The notes beneath the pieces are model-generated. The model had not been told where the DNA came from, ran no database searches, and was given only the letters and a program-made list of their open reading frames with translations. DNA of 64,000 bases. Source: Cannabis sativa. Its lineage: Eukaryota > Streptophyta > Magnoliopsida > Rosales > Cannabaceae. Location of the stretch: the NCBI RefSeq assembly GCF_029168945.1, contig NC_083603.1:9238001-9302000 (forward strand), read 5' to 3'. Shown one piece after another: positions 1 through 10,041 of the stretch; position 1 is the stretch's first letter, and each line of letters opens with the position of its first letter. The position numbers and the translations under genes were made by a program.

Positions 1-475
1 AATTGCTTTTTTAATCTAAAAACTTTTTGCTTTCAAAAAAAATCTAAATTTTTTTTTCCCATTTAGGCATTTACATTACAGTAAAGATTTTTCAAATTTA
101 TAAAAATAACCAAAAATTTGAAAAAAAAAATTATAAAAACAAAAAATATATCTTCAATAAATATAATAAATTATTTTCTTAGTTATTTTATAATTTGTTT
201 ATAATTATATTATATTTGGCATATTCATTTTAAAAAAAAAAACAATATTATATTTGGCATAAAGTTACTTTTCTAAGTATTTTACAGTTTATTTATAGTT
301 GATTTACCGTTATTATGTATTTTTATAATTTTAAAATTTTAAAAATATATTTTTATAATTAAAAATTTTATTTCGTAAAATTTTCCTTTGATTTTTTTTA
401 TAACAATATAGTAGAGTAAACTTTGTAAAATGAGCCTTTCGAAAAATATAAATTAAGTAAAAAAAAATGTATTAA
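1..475. other. AT-rich intergenic DNA, no gene seen
   Basis: Long A and T runs with no coding sequence that I can support. Segments such as the stretch near 290-370 (repeated short TTTTATAATTTTAAAATTTT-like blocks) recur near 46.08-46.12 kb, so at least part is dispersed repeat DNA. Confidence 0.6.
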
Positions 476-484
476 TAAAAACAA

Positions 485-881
485 GCCTAATTAGTAATTT
501 TTCTCCTGAACTTTGACATGTAGTAAATTGTGCCCTTGAACTTTTTTTGTCGTTAAAAATTCCCCCGAACTATTGAGATTGTTAAATTTGAGGACTTTTG
601 TCTAATTTTATTAAATTTTACTGTTTCAGTGATTGTTTATGTACTAAACCATGCTCCCCAAATTTTGATATCTACCAAATCATGCCCCTCAAATTTTCAT
701 ATGTACTAAATCATGCCTCTTATACTTTCATCCATGTTAGAATTTTTTTACTAAATTTAGACAAAAGTCCTTAAATTTAACAATCTCAATAGTTCAGTGG
801 AGAATTTTTAACGACAAAAAAAGTTTAGGGGGCACGATTTAGTACATGTCAAAGTTCATGGGGAAAAATTACTAATTAGCC
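485..881. mobile_element. MULE-type MITE with 9-bp target duplication
   Basis: The two ends are inverted copies over roughly 130-140 bp (left end begins GCCTAATTAG, right end reads the complement GGCTAATTAG). The element is flanked by a perfect 9-bp direct repeat TAAAAACAA at 476-484 and 882-890. A 9-bp duplication with long terminal inverted repeats is the signature of Mutator-like elements. It is 397 bp long and has no coding capacity, so it is a non-autonomous derivative. Confidence 0.85.
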
Positions 882-890
882 TAAAAACAA

Positions 891-1299
891 ACACAATAAT
901 AGAACATTTTTTTTGAGCGAAAATACATAAGAATATAACATAAAGAATGATAAAAATATGTAATATTAAAATATAGAATTTTAATTATGTTAAAACCAAA
1001 AAAAAAAAAAATTGAAAGGAAAATAGAATAGCATAAGTGAAAAAAAAAATGGAAGAAAGATAAATATAGAGAAAGTAATGAAATGGGAAGAATCTTTAAA
1101 GAGAAAAAAAATAAAGAATTGTAATGGAAAAAAAAAATAAGGAAGTGGATATAAAATACACAAAATTATAAAAAATTTAACAAAATTTACCTTAAAGTTA
1201 AAAGTAAAAACATACCTTTTATTAAAAAAAAAATATAGCATAATAATATTATTTTACAAATATACACGACAGAAAAAAAAAATCTCATCCACATTTAAA
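891..1299. other. AT-rich spacer, no gene seen
   Basis: Poly-A and poly-T rich sequence between two transposons. The only open frames are low-complexity Phe/Lys runs with no recognisable domain. Confidence 0.6.
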
Positions 1300-1308
1300 T
1301 AAATAATA

Positions 1309-1951
1309 GGAATATTAGCGGTTAAACCACTTGAATTTTACGTTTTGTAATACTTAACCACAAAAACTAAAATTTTGGTGGCAAAACTTACTGAACTCCC
1401 ATTATGTTTTGCTCCGTACCCCTCCGTCCAAAAATCACAGTTAAGTGCCACGGTGGACTGTCCACGTGTACACACTTGTACACATGGCAAATTTTTAGTA
1501 GTCCACACAATATATTAGTTTTAAAAAATAATTACAAATATTTAAAAACAATTAAAAAATTAGAAAAAAAAAATTAAAAAATATTTTTTTACTTTTTTTT
1601 TCTTTTTCTTTTTTTTAAAAAATAATTTAAAAAGTATAAAATTATAAAATTATAAAAAAATAATTTAAAAATTAAAAAAAAAAATTCTTTCTTTTTTTCC
1701 CTTTCCTTTTTCTTTTCTTCTTCTTCTTCACTAAAAAATCCTAGCAAACCCTAATGCCGACGACACCCCCGACCCCCTTGTCCAGTGTCGGAGCCACCAA
1801 CGGACAAGGAGATCCAAAACCCCAAAACCCAAAACCCCCAAGTCCCCAAGTCCCGAAACTCAAAACCTCGACCTCCTCCTCTCCCCAATCTCTCGACCAA
1901 CCCCGGCGACCAGCACAAACAAAGAGACCTCCGGCGACCACCACGAAGAGA

Positions 1952-2002
<51 letters not shown>

Positions 2003-2101
2003 CGCGAGGAAGAAGAAGAAAAGAAAAAAAAAAGGAGAAGATCAGGAGAGAGAAAGAGAGAGCCTTCGCCTCCGGTCTGGTGCTTCGGCTCTGGTGGTGA
2101 G

Positions 2102-2154
<53 letters not shown>

Positions 2155-2510
2155 CCTGGGAGGGGTTCAGTAGAAAAAGAAGACAAAAGAAAAAGAAGAA
2201 GAAGAAAGAAAAAGAAAATGAAAAATTATTAATTTTTTATTTTTTTTTAAATTAAAAAAAGTAAAAAAGAAAAAGAATTTAAATTTTTTTTCTAATTTTT
2301 TAATTTTTTTAAATATTTAAAATTAATATTACGTGGACCACTAAAAATTTACCACGTGAACAGTCATTGTGGTATTTAACTGTGATTTTTGGACGGAGGG
2401 GTACATAGCAAAACAAAATGGGTGTTCAGTAGATTTTGCCACCAAAATTTTGGTTTTTGTGGTTATGTGTTACAAAACGTAAAGTTCAGATGATTTACCG
2501 CCAATATCCC
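1309..2510. mobile_element. Mutator-like element with ~200-bp TIRs
   Basis: Left arm 1309-1510 and right arm 2325-2510 are long inverted repeats (ends GGAATATT and, complemented, GGGATATT; both arms share the block around CTCCGTCCAAAAATCACAG). A perfect 9-bp target duplication TAAATAATA lies at 1300-1308 and 2511-2519. The 1.2-kb element has no transposase. Its interior is a pyrimidine/purine-rich stretch with a Pro-rich open frame (about 1754-1940) running into GA repeats, possibly captured host DNA, which I cannot identify. Family assignment rests on TIR length and duplication size. Confidence 0.88.
1946..2153. repeat. (GA)n microsatellites inside the MULE
   Basis: Two long GAGAGA tracts (about 1946-1985 and 2104-2153) separated by a purine-rich linker. 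They keep several frames open by chance (Arg-Glu runs on plus, Leu-Ser runs on minus), which explains the overlapping open frames here. Confidence 0.9.
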
Positions 2511-2593
2511 TAAATAATATAATGAATGTCTATAATTTTAATGTGTTACTAAAAAGGGCATAAATTTCCTTAAACTATTTCTTAGGGTAATAA

Positions 2594-3115
2594 TTAAGCA
2601 TTTTTCAAACAAATCATAAATGTATAATAATTTAAAAATACGAATAATAAAATTATAAAATGTAATGAATATGAAGAAAATCTACAAATTTGATCAGTAA
2701 TTACCGGAAATTCAAATACTATGGAAATCGATGATGTTTGAGAAAAACACTTTAGGTACTCAAATAAAAGAATCAAAATTTGAAAGAAATCGTTTATAAA
2801 ATCCCAGTGAATTTTTTGGAAGAATTTCGTAATAATTATCGAAAACAAGCCAAGAAAGACCAACCCAATGTGAAATGGAAGTGATATGGGATGGAGGGGA
2901 GGGCGAACCTGAAGTTCGATGCAATCGTCGAACTCGAAGCTATGGTTGTGTTTTGGAGCAAGAGCAAAGGTGATCTGGAGCTGTGACGAAGAGAAACTAC
3001 TTTTCCAGTAAGTGCCTCGTGCGATGAATAGAGTTAGACAAAGAAAATGGTGTTTAATGAGGAAGTACAAAAAAGAAAGAGAAAAAAAAAGGAGATTTTT
3101 TAATTTTTTTTTCAA
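2594..3115 (-). CDS. Unrecognised 173-codon open frame, possibly an exon
   Basis: I do not recognise this frame. It is mostly hydrophobic Phe/Leu/Ile residues, as AT-rich noncoding DNA tends to give. Only the middle part (about 2880-3030) has balanced base composition and mixed residues. A plausible splice donor follows an ACTTCAG on the minus strand near 2910, so a short real exon there is conceivable. No start context, signal peptide or domain supports it. Most likely spurious. Confidence 0.12.
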   Translation of the reverse strand: MKKKLKNLLFFSLSFLYFLIKHHFLCLTLFIARGTYWKSSFSSSQLQITFALAPKHNHSFEFDDCIELQVRPPLHPISLPFHIGLVFLGLFSIIITKFFQKIHWDFINDFFQILILLFEYLKCFSQTSSISIVFEFPVITDQICRFSSYSLHFIILLFVFLNYYTFMICLKNA

Positions 3116-3309
3116 AAAAAAAATGGGAAATTAAATGGTAAATATAAGAGATTATTAGATATTATATTATAGATGTGAATACTTAAAATATACTATTTCG
3201 GTAAATACCAAATACCAAATGAGTATCGCTTAGAGGAACTAACTATTACCTTTTTTAATGTTTATTGTAGGGTAACTCTTTGAATTAATATGAGAGCATT
3301 TTATTCTAT

Positions 3310-4261
3310 TTTTTGAAAAAAAGACATAATTCATTGAACTAAATCCGTTGTTACAGAAAAACTCAAAAATCGTGGACAAGCATCCGTCCAAACATAATTT
3401 CCTAAACTAGCAATAGAGGTTGACAGTGTGTGGGCAATACCATTCGCCGAACGCGGAACGACGATGCAAGAACCACCACCAACAGCAGCTAATAAAGAAT
3501 AGACATCTAATAAAATAGGCAGAAGACTAAAATTCATGTGAAGCTTATTAATTCCACCAATTGCCACTGTAAAATCACTATTAATAATGGAGATACAGAA
3601 ACCATGTTGATGCGCAAGAGACAGACCCAACTGAATGGCAAGCAACTCTGCCACATTAACAGAGAAATCACCTAACACACCAGATAACCACGCCGCCCAA
3701 ACCACACCTGTAGCATCTTGTATCACTCCCACCAAACCGACAAAACCCCCGCCTGGTAACACTGAAACATCAATCGCTAGATCAAAGGACTCAGGCGGTG
3801 GTGGAATTCATCGATTAGGTTGATTTACAGGTGAGTGTGCAAGGCTCAACCTCAAATGAAGGCCCCGCCTACCGTATTCCCTAAACTCCACTAGGTGATA
3901 ATTGGCCAATTCTGGAATAACATCTAATCGAGGTTGCATGTGATTGAGTTTCGATCATATTAAAGACACTAAAGAGTTGTCATCAGTATAGCAAAAGCCT
4001 CCCGAGATAGCTTATCAAAGAGAAAAATGAGAATATCTTGCATTGATCCATATACACCTCGACAAAGCACCGACCACCCCAATTGCTACCACATAGCGGA
4101 GTCAACCCAACGAAGGAAAAAAGAGCATGCTTAGAAGTTTCAAGTTCCGTTTTGCATTGTGAATAGCAAAAGATACCTAAACTTTTTAGGAGATAAGTTG
4201 TGTTGCTACTAGTAATGCCACAACTACAAAAATGGTATTTTGCTTCAATTTTAAGTGACAT
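3310..4261 (-). pseudogene. LINE 3' fragment: RT zinc-binding and RNase H-like domains
   Basis: Read on the minus strand, 4230-4000 resembles the zinc-binding region that follows plant LINE reverse transcriptases (Cys-x2-Cys with a following ET..HALF pattern). Then 3762-3331 gives an RNase H-like (RVT_3) domain with the phrases GGVIQDATGVVWAAW-like, VAELLAIQLGL and RSANGIAHTL. The end near 3310 has AATAAAA-type signals followed by an A/T tail, as LINE 3' ends do. Frame breaks separate the two domains and no upstream RT is present, so it is a 5'-truncated dead copy. The homologous fragment at 5041-6147 lies in the opposite orientation. Confidence 0.75.
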
Positions 4262-4618
4262 ATAAAGAATTTGTATCGGTCTGTGTAATCGACACTATAA
4301 CCGTAAATGCAAATATTCATATTTTTGTTTCACTTGATAACAAACGCTAAAAGATTTTTTCTTTAGTTCATAACCGACGCAAATAGTAAACACTTACGTA
4401 AATTAGTTTTTTGTTTCAGTTATGAACCGAAGTAAAAGAATAAAAAAAATAAAAAATAAATATAAACTTTTAGGCCGTCACAATCCTTCGGACCGCCACA
4501 ACAACCCAACAACAATAACAACAATAAATACCGCCACCACAGCAACCCATTGTACCACCAAAAGCACATCGAACCACCACCATCCCACCAGACCACCACC
4601 ACTGCCTGCAAAAGAAAT

Positions 4619-4664
<46 letters not shown>

Positions 4665-4867
4665 TCGAACAAAAGAGAGAGACCAGAGCTGGAGCTGGGC
4701 GCGTGAGACGGAGAACAATGTAAAATAATGAATCTCAACTTTGAAAAGTCCATTTTTTTAGAGAGAGAGAGAGGGCGAAGGCAGTAGAGATGGTCTCGTA
4801 CTTCATAATGGCGGACAATGAGCTCCAACGTCACATGCAAAAAAAATGAAAAGAGATATATAATTAG
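4262..4867. other. Spacer with (GA)n microsatellite, no gene seen
   Basis: Contains a (GA)n tract at about 4618-4662 and a CCACCA/ACAACA-rich stretch before it (4490-4600) that yields Thr/His/Asn-rich frames. A second short GA tract is at 4759-4774. No coding feature is supported. Confidence 0.55.
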
Positions 4868-5038
4868 TACAATTTATCCACTTCAAATGTAATTTAATAA
4901 CACTAATTATTAATTTAATTTTCTAATAAAAAGGGAGGCACGTACCTATCAACTATCAACTATTAACTAGCATATATATACATATAATTAGGCATTTTCT
5001 TTCTCTTTTTACTCAAATCACAACTAAAGAGCAGTTTT
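4868..5038. repeat. Direct repeat, copy 1 (partner 7019-7205)
   Basis: About 170 bp closely matching 7019-7205 in the same orientation, including the blocks TTTATCCACTTCAAATGTAA, GGCACGTACCTA, ACTATTAACTAGCATAT and CACAACTAAA. It ends where the plus-strand LINE fragment begins. It could be a dispersed repeat or a duplicated segment split by insertions. Confidence 0.75.
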
Positions 5039-5040
5039 TT

Positions 5041-6147
5041 GTCCATGGATGTAGACATAATTTTGTCTATTCCATTAACAAGGTGTGAAGTAAAGGATGG
5101 TTGGGTACTGGCATTATGATCGAGATGGAGTTTATAATGTTAAGAGTGGCTACTCGCTGGTGTGGTCACTTCAGGTCGATGAGAGAATAGAAGACTCATC
5201 TAAGTTGATTCATTGGTAGAATGGAGTATGGAATCTTGCTATGCCACCAAAAGTAAAAGTTTTTGTTTGGCGTATGTTCCATTTAGTGTTACCAATAGTT
5301 ACACAGCTTATCTCTCGAAAAGTTAAGTTACCTCTTTGTTGCTCACGGTGCGGAGAAGAAATTGGAACTCTAGAACATGCTTTATTTTTTTGCTCTGTTT
5401 TGATTCTATTGTTACATCGATTAAGGGTATGGTCGGTGTTCCATCGTTGTGTACATGGACCAATGCTAGAAGTTTTGCTCTTTCTCTTTAAAAATTTATC
5501 CTGTGAGTCTTTTGAATTGATAATAATTACTTTATGGTGGATTTGGTATGATCGAAACTCAATAGTGTTTGGTAATAAGAAGTCAAGATTAGATGTTGTT
5601 CTAGAGTAAGCTCATAATCACTTTTTTGAATTCAAATCGGCGGGGCCTTCATTTGGGATTGCACTATTCAAACCCTATTGAAAACCCTTGGTGGATGCCT
5701 CCTCCTTCTCATTCTTTTTCTCTTGCGACTAATGCTTCAATGATTCTTGGGAGGGGCTTTGTCAGATTGGGTGAAGTGATACGGGACGTCGATGGTGTAG
5801 TATGGATGGCTTAGTCATCTGGTGTGTTAGGTGAATTTTCTGTCAATGTAGCAGAGCTGCTTACCATTAGACTGGACCTAATTCTTTCTCACCAATTTAG
5901 TTTTAGTATTTCCATTATTAATATTGATTCTTCAGTGGCAATTAGTTAGATTAATAATCTTCACTCAAATTTTAGTTTTCAATCTATTTTATTAGATATT
6001 AATTCTTTATTAGCTGCTGTTAGTTGTGATTTTTGTAGTACCATTTCACGACTTGCAAATAATGTTGCCCACAACCTCTATTACTAGTTAGAAGAGTATA
6101 TGGACAAATACTTGTCTATACTTTTTAAGTTCTTATGTATCAACAAA
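5041..6147 (+). pseudogene. LINE 3' fragment: RT zinc-binding and RNase H-like domains
   Basis: Around 5113-5240 a frame reads WHYDRDGVYNVKSGY, the usual lead into the LINE zinc-binding domain. 5241-5609 continues with PPKVKVFVWR, CSRCGEE, LEHALFFC and WWIWYDRNSIVF. From 5626 an RNase H-like domain follows (WWMPPPSHSFSL, GFVRLGEVIRDVDGVVW, then a TAG at 5814, then SGVLGEFSVNVAELL). Several in-frame stops make it non-functional, and the RT core is absent. It is clearly related to the minus-strand copy at 3310-4261 (shared SGVLG-FSVNVAELL and ILLD..SLLAAV). Its 3' tail is interrupted by the MITE at 6152. Confidence 0.8.
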
Positions 6148-6151
6148 TTTA

Positions 6152-6540
6152 TGTGCGTTTGGAAAGTAATAATGTAATTGGAGGTAATTACATAATTTGA
6201 CATGTTTGTCTAACCATGTAATTACACTGTAACTGTGTAATTGAAAGTAATTGAGGGATTCCAATTACACTCTCCAATTCTCATGGCCACCCATGAGGAA
6301 TGTAATTATACTGTGTAATTACTAAAAACTTTCCATATTAAACATTAGCTATTAAAAAATATTATTTTCCTATATAGTTACTAACTATTTTACCAAACAA
6401 GATATTAGGAATTCATATGTAATTACCACCTCATATCCAAACACACATTGCATTTTAAAATATAGTGTAATTACTAAATTGTGTAATTACTAGCCTAATA
6501 ATTACCCTACCTAGTAATTACAGAGCTACTTCCAAACACA
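6152..6540. mobile_element. MITE inserted into the LINE 3' tail
   Basis: Ends are inverted (TGTGCGTTTGGAA on the left; complemented right end TGTGTTTGGAAG). A direct TTTA lies on both sides (6148-6151, 6541-6544). The interior repeats GTAATTAC/TGTAATTAC many times. Removing it rejoins CAACAAATTTA with ATAATTGTGTATTTCC, a plausible LINE tail. The superfamily is uncertain because the short duplication fits neither the usual hAT nor PIF rule well. Confidence 0.7.
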
Positions 6541-6544
6541 TTTA

Positions 6545-7018
6545 ATAATTGTGTATTTCCTTTTAAAAAAAATACTATTGAATGTACCTTGTTAACTCTT
6601 TTAGAATAGTTGTAACATTTTCGTTTTCATAATTGTAATATTTTTTTTTTTTCGAAAGGCATAATGTAATTGTTCTCTTTTTTTTTTAAAAAAGGAAAAA
6701 AAAAAACTTACAAAAATACTGAAATTTAGATTAATTTCTATAAAAATATTGTCACATGAATTTTTTTTTAAAAATACTGTGTTTTTATAAAACACAAGTA
6801 GAACACAAAACAGAACAACTCAAACCAACAGTAGAATAACTAAAATACACCATTGAAAACTTAACATAATATACTGCAGTATAAAATTTATAAAAAAATA
6901 CATTAAAAAAAATAAAAAAAAAATACCGCCTAACAATATTTTTGTCAAAAAATAACAAAAATTAGTATACCATATAAATTTTTCAAAAAATATTATACGA
7001 TTTTGTTGGCACAAAAGT
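6545..7018. other. LINE tail and AT-rich repeat-like DNA
   Basis: The first part is the likely poly-A-bearing end of the plus-strand LINE. Around 6705-6780 occur phrases such as CTTACAAAAATACTG that also appear, inverted, near 24.9 kb, so it is probably a dispersed element. No gene is seen. Confidence 0.5.
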
Positions 7019-7205
7019 TACACAATTTATCCACTTCAAATGTAATTTAATAACAAAAATGTAATTTAATAACACTAATTGTTAATTTATTTTTCTAATA
7101 AAGAGGGCGGCACGTACCTAGTAACTATTAACTAGCATATAAATACATAAAAGTAGGCATTGTCTTTCTCTTTTTACTCTACTCACAACTAAAAAGCAGT
7201 TCCTT
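7019..7205. repeat. Direct repeat, copy 2 (partner 4868-5038)
   Basis: Second copy of the block at 4868-5038, with a small internal duplication of AATGTAATTTAATAAC. It contains AGCATATAAATACATA, a TATA-like string, about 30 bases before CACAACTAAA. It lies about 0.5 kb beyond the stop codon of the ABI5-like gene. Confidence 0.75.
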
Positions 7206-7720
7206 CCCTCGTAAACTAGGTTCTGCCTCTGCATCTTTATCCCTATAACAATTAATCACAGTAGTGTCTCAGCATGTATACCACTACCACTAATAGCCAT
7301 CAATTGACTGGAAAAACTTCATCATATATACACATTTGATCACAAAGGAAAAAACCCAAAGACATATACGCTAACCAAGTATAAATTAGACTAAGATTGT
7401 GTACAAAAACTATTCAAGGCGAGTAGAAATTAAGTCCCAAACATAATTATCTAATCCTAAAATCAACCAAACATGCTAGTAGTAGTAGTCCTTGCAATCA
7501 AATTTCAACACCTTTTGTAACATTTTCTCTTTGATCAGCCTTTTAGTCTCAGATTTTTTCTTTTTTACTGGTTACATGAGCTGTCCCTTGTTTCTTAAAA
7601 TGCTGCACAAAAAAAAAAGTAGTAGCCTCAATAATAAATCACATTAAAATTTCATAAAAGTAGGAAAACCAATTTCATGCCATGTATAATAAATAAAGTA
7701 CCTTTTTTTTTGTCATTTAA

Positions 7721-10041
7721 TCACAAAGGGCAGCTCAAATGCCTTCTGAATAATTTCAATTTGTCCTTGGCTATAGAGACTCTTGTTTGAGCTTTCATCT
7801 TCATTTCCTCAAAGTACTGAAACATTTACACATGAAAAACAGGATCCATAGATAAAGTAAAAAAAAAAGTTAATCAATTTACTAAAATAATTAAATTAAT
7901 AAGTACAGTACCTGTTGCTTTTGCTTTCTCTCGAGTTCTTCCTGTTTTTTTTTTTTAAAAAAAAAAATCAAAATGGTGTACAAACATGTTTTGTCAGTAA
8001 CAGAAAAAATTAACTAATTGAGTTGCTAATGTTATTATTGTTACCAGTGCTTGCTTAAGGTGAGCATTTTCCTCCCTTAGTTGGTTCAATTCTGCTTCCA
8101 GTTCAACTGTGTACGCCTGCAATATTATATAATTACAATGAATCAATCCTTAATAATTAAGATATAACCAATAATAATAAAATGAGTTTCCTCGATTTGT
8201 TAACCAAAAAGTTCCAACATAACTCTGTCATCATCAAAATATAACCTTAAAAACTTCGAAATTAGTTGAAAGTACATGTCATCATCACTGTCGAGCAGAA
8301 TAAAAAAAATATATTAAAATAAGTACACCCTTATCAATGTCACTCCTTAATTATTTTTACTTCGTTACTTAAATCTCACTCTCCAATAATGCTTTGTTTT
8401 TTTTTTTAACACTTTTATACAGAGTACTTTAATTATTTTATATTTATTTGTTTATCTTTGGTTTAAGCATTAATACCCTAGTCTAGAGAAAACTGTAATG
8501 GGAAAAAATGTGGACAATTTAAGTTCATACACAGCTTAATTGACAGTAAAATTCTCTCTAATGATATGAGAAAACCATTACAATTGCTCTGTTCTAAAGA
8601 AACTGTAATGAAAAATAGTGAACAATTTAAGTCAATACACAACTTAATGAAGCATAACATATTGTAATTAACATCAATTGCTCTAAGTTACTTAAACAGT
8701 TGATTAAAGATTAAAACTAACCTGTTTTCTGGCTCTAGACCTGGCAGCCGACTCTCGATTCTTGATCATCCTCCTCTGCCGTCTCTCCACCACTTTCTCC
8801 ACAGGACCATCATGACTCCTCTTCCTTCCCCTCACCCCACCAATATCTAAACCAAATTGATTACCAGAATTCTCAACCTGACTCCCACAAATTCCGTCCG
8901 AAGACACCGGACTCATCGGAACAGCCAACCCCATAGGCGCTTGCGCAGCTACCGCCCCCACACCGTACCCGCCTCCTCCGCCATTCACTCCTCTCCCGCC
9001 ATAACAAACACCCGGAGGAGGAGGCGGTGGCGCGGGCGGCTGCTGCTGCTGCGTGTAAGCCCCGTTTCTCGAAGAACTCCCTCCGTAAACCGCCGAGTCC
9101 CCGAAAGCCACCGCGCTCGGATAACCCAAACCGCCACTAGAATTTCCGGTGACTCTGTTCACAAAACTAGGCCCTGCTCCAGCAGAATTGTTGTTATTGT
9201 TGCTGCTGCTGTTGTTGTTGTTGTTGTGGTACATTCCGTACTGTTGCGTCTTCAGTGACTGCGTCGTCGGCGTAGGTGACACCGTCGTTAAAGGAGCAGG
9301 TTCCCGAACTACCCCTGCTTTGACGAGAAAATCCTCCAAAGTCATTTCTCCAAATGTAGGCTGACGAGGGGTAGAATCGGAATTTCTCACAATATCCCCA
9401 ACACTATCAAGATGATTAATAGTATTATTCCTAGTGGCGGCGCTGGCGCTAGTGCTCTGCCGCTGCCTCTGTTGATCGTCATCGTGCCGACCTTTGCTAT
9501 GAATCTCCGACCAAACCTCCTCCACAGTCTTCCGAAACAGCGGCGGAGGGAGAGTGAGAGAGCCTTGGCGCGTCAGGCTCGGCTGAGAAGCTACCCCAAT
9601 TTTTTCGGCGCCGACTTTACTGAGTGATAGTAAGTCGGCTGCAGCTGCCGCGCCGCCGCCGCCGCCGCCGCCATTGTTGTAACTGCCATGATTATTATTA
9701 TTATTATTGTTATCATCATCATCAACATCATTATTAGTATTGTTATCATTGTTATTGGCTTGGTTTTCCTCGGCTGTCCAGATACTTGTGAGGAACTCGT
9801 CCATGTTCATGGAGCCAAAATTCTTACCACTTTCATTAAGAGTGTGCTGAAACTCATCGAGGGTAAGAGAGTAAATTGAGCACTGTCTTCCCAGAGATGA
9901 AAATGGGTACTGAGTCGTAGTAGTATTGTTGTTCTTTTGGTTATTCTGCTCAGTATTAGCTTGGATGAGCAGTAGTGATGAGGGCTCTACCTCTCCTTGT
10001 TCATGTGACATCGTCTCCTCTGTCTCTCCTACTCCCACCAT
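7721..10041 (-). CDS. ABI5: ABI5-like group A bZIP transcription factor
   Basis: Four exons (10041-8722, 8116-8045, 7941-7912, 7816-7721) with GT-AG introns, all phase 0, give 505 residues. It should be a nuclear factor that binds ACGT-core abscisic acid response elements as a dimer. Visible parts: the C1 region about residues 47-95 (GRQCSIYSLTLDEFQ, FGSMNMDEFL, IWTAEEN), C2 about 154-181 (LTRQGSLTLP, TVEEVWSEIH), and C3 about 226-247 (PTFGEMTLEDFLVKAGVV). R158-S161 sits in an RQGS site of the kind SnRK2 kinases phosphorylate in this family. The basic region has N428-x7-R436, and zipper leucines at 446, 453, 460 and 467 span exons 1-3. The end SCPL matches ABI5 as I recall it. Long Asn, Asp, Gly and Pro tracts make it longer than Arabidopsis ABI5. 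M11 is a possible alternative start. Confidence 0.95.

Noticed and set aside
1741..2255. Overlapping long frames in both strands through the GA repeats
   Set aside because: Arg-Glu and Leu-Ser runs come from (GA)n tracts within a transposon; there is no domain, and opposite-strand frames are equally open.
4420..4840. Several frames around the second GA tract
   Set aside because: Same cause: microsatellite and CCACCA/ACAACA low complexity.
8857..9879. Plus-strand frames opposite the ABI5-like exon 1
   Set aside because: They are antisense shadows of the triplet-repeat-rich coding exon, with Arg-, Leu- and Ile-runs and no domain.
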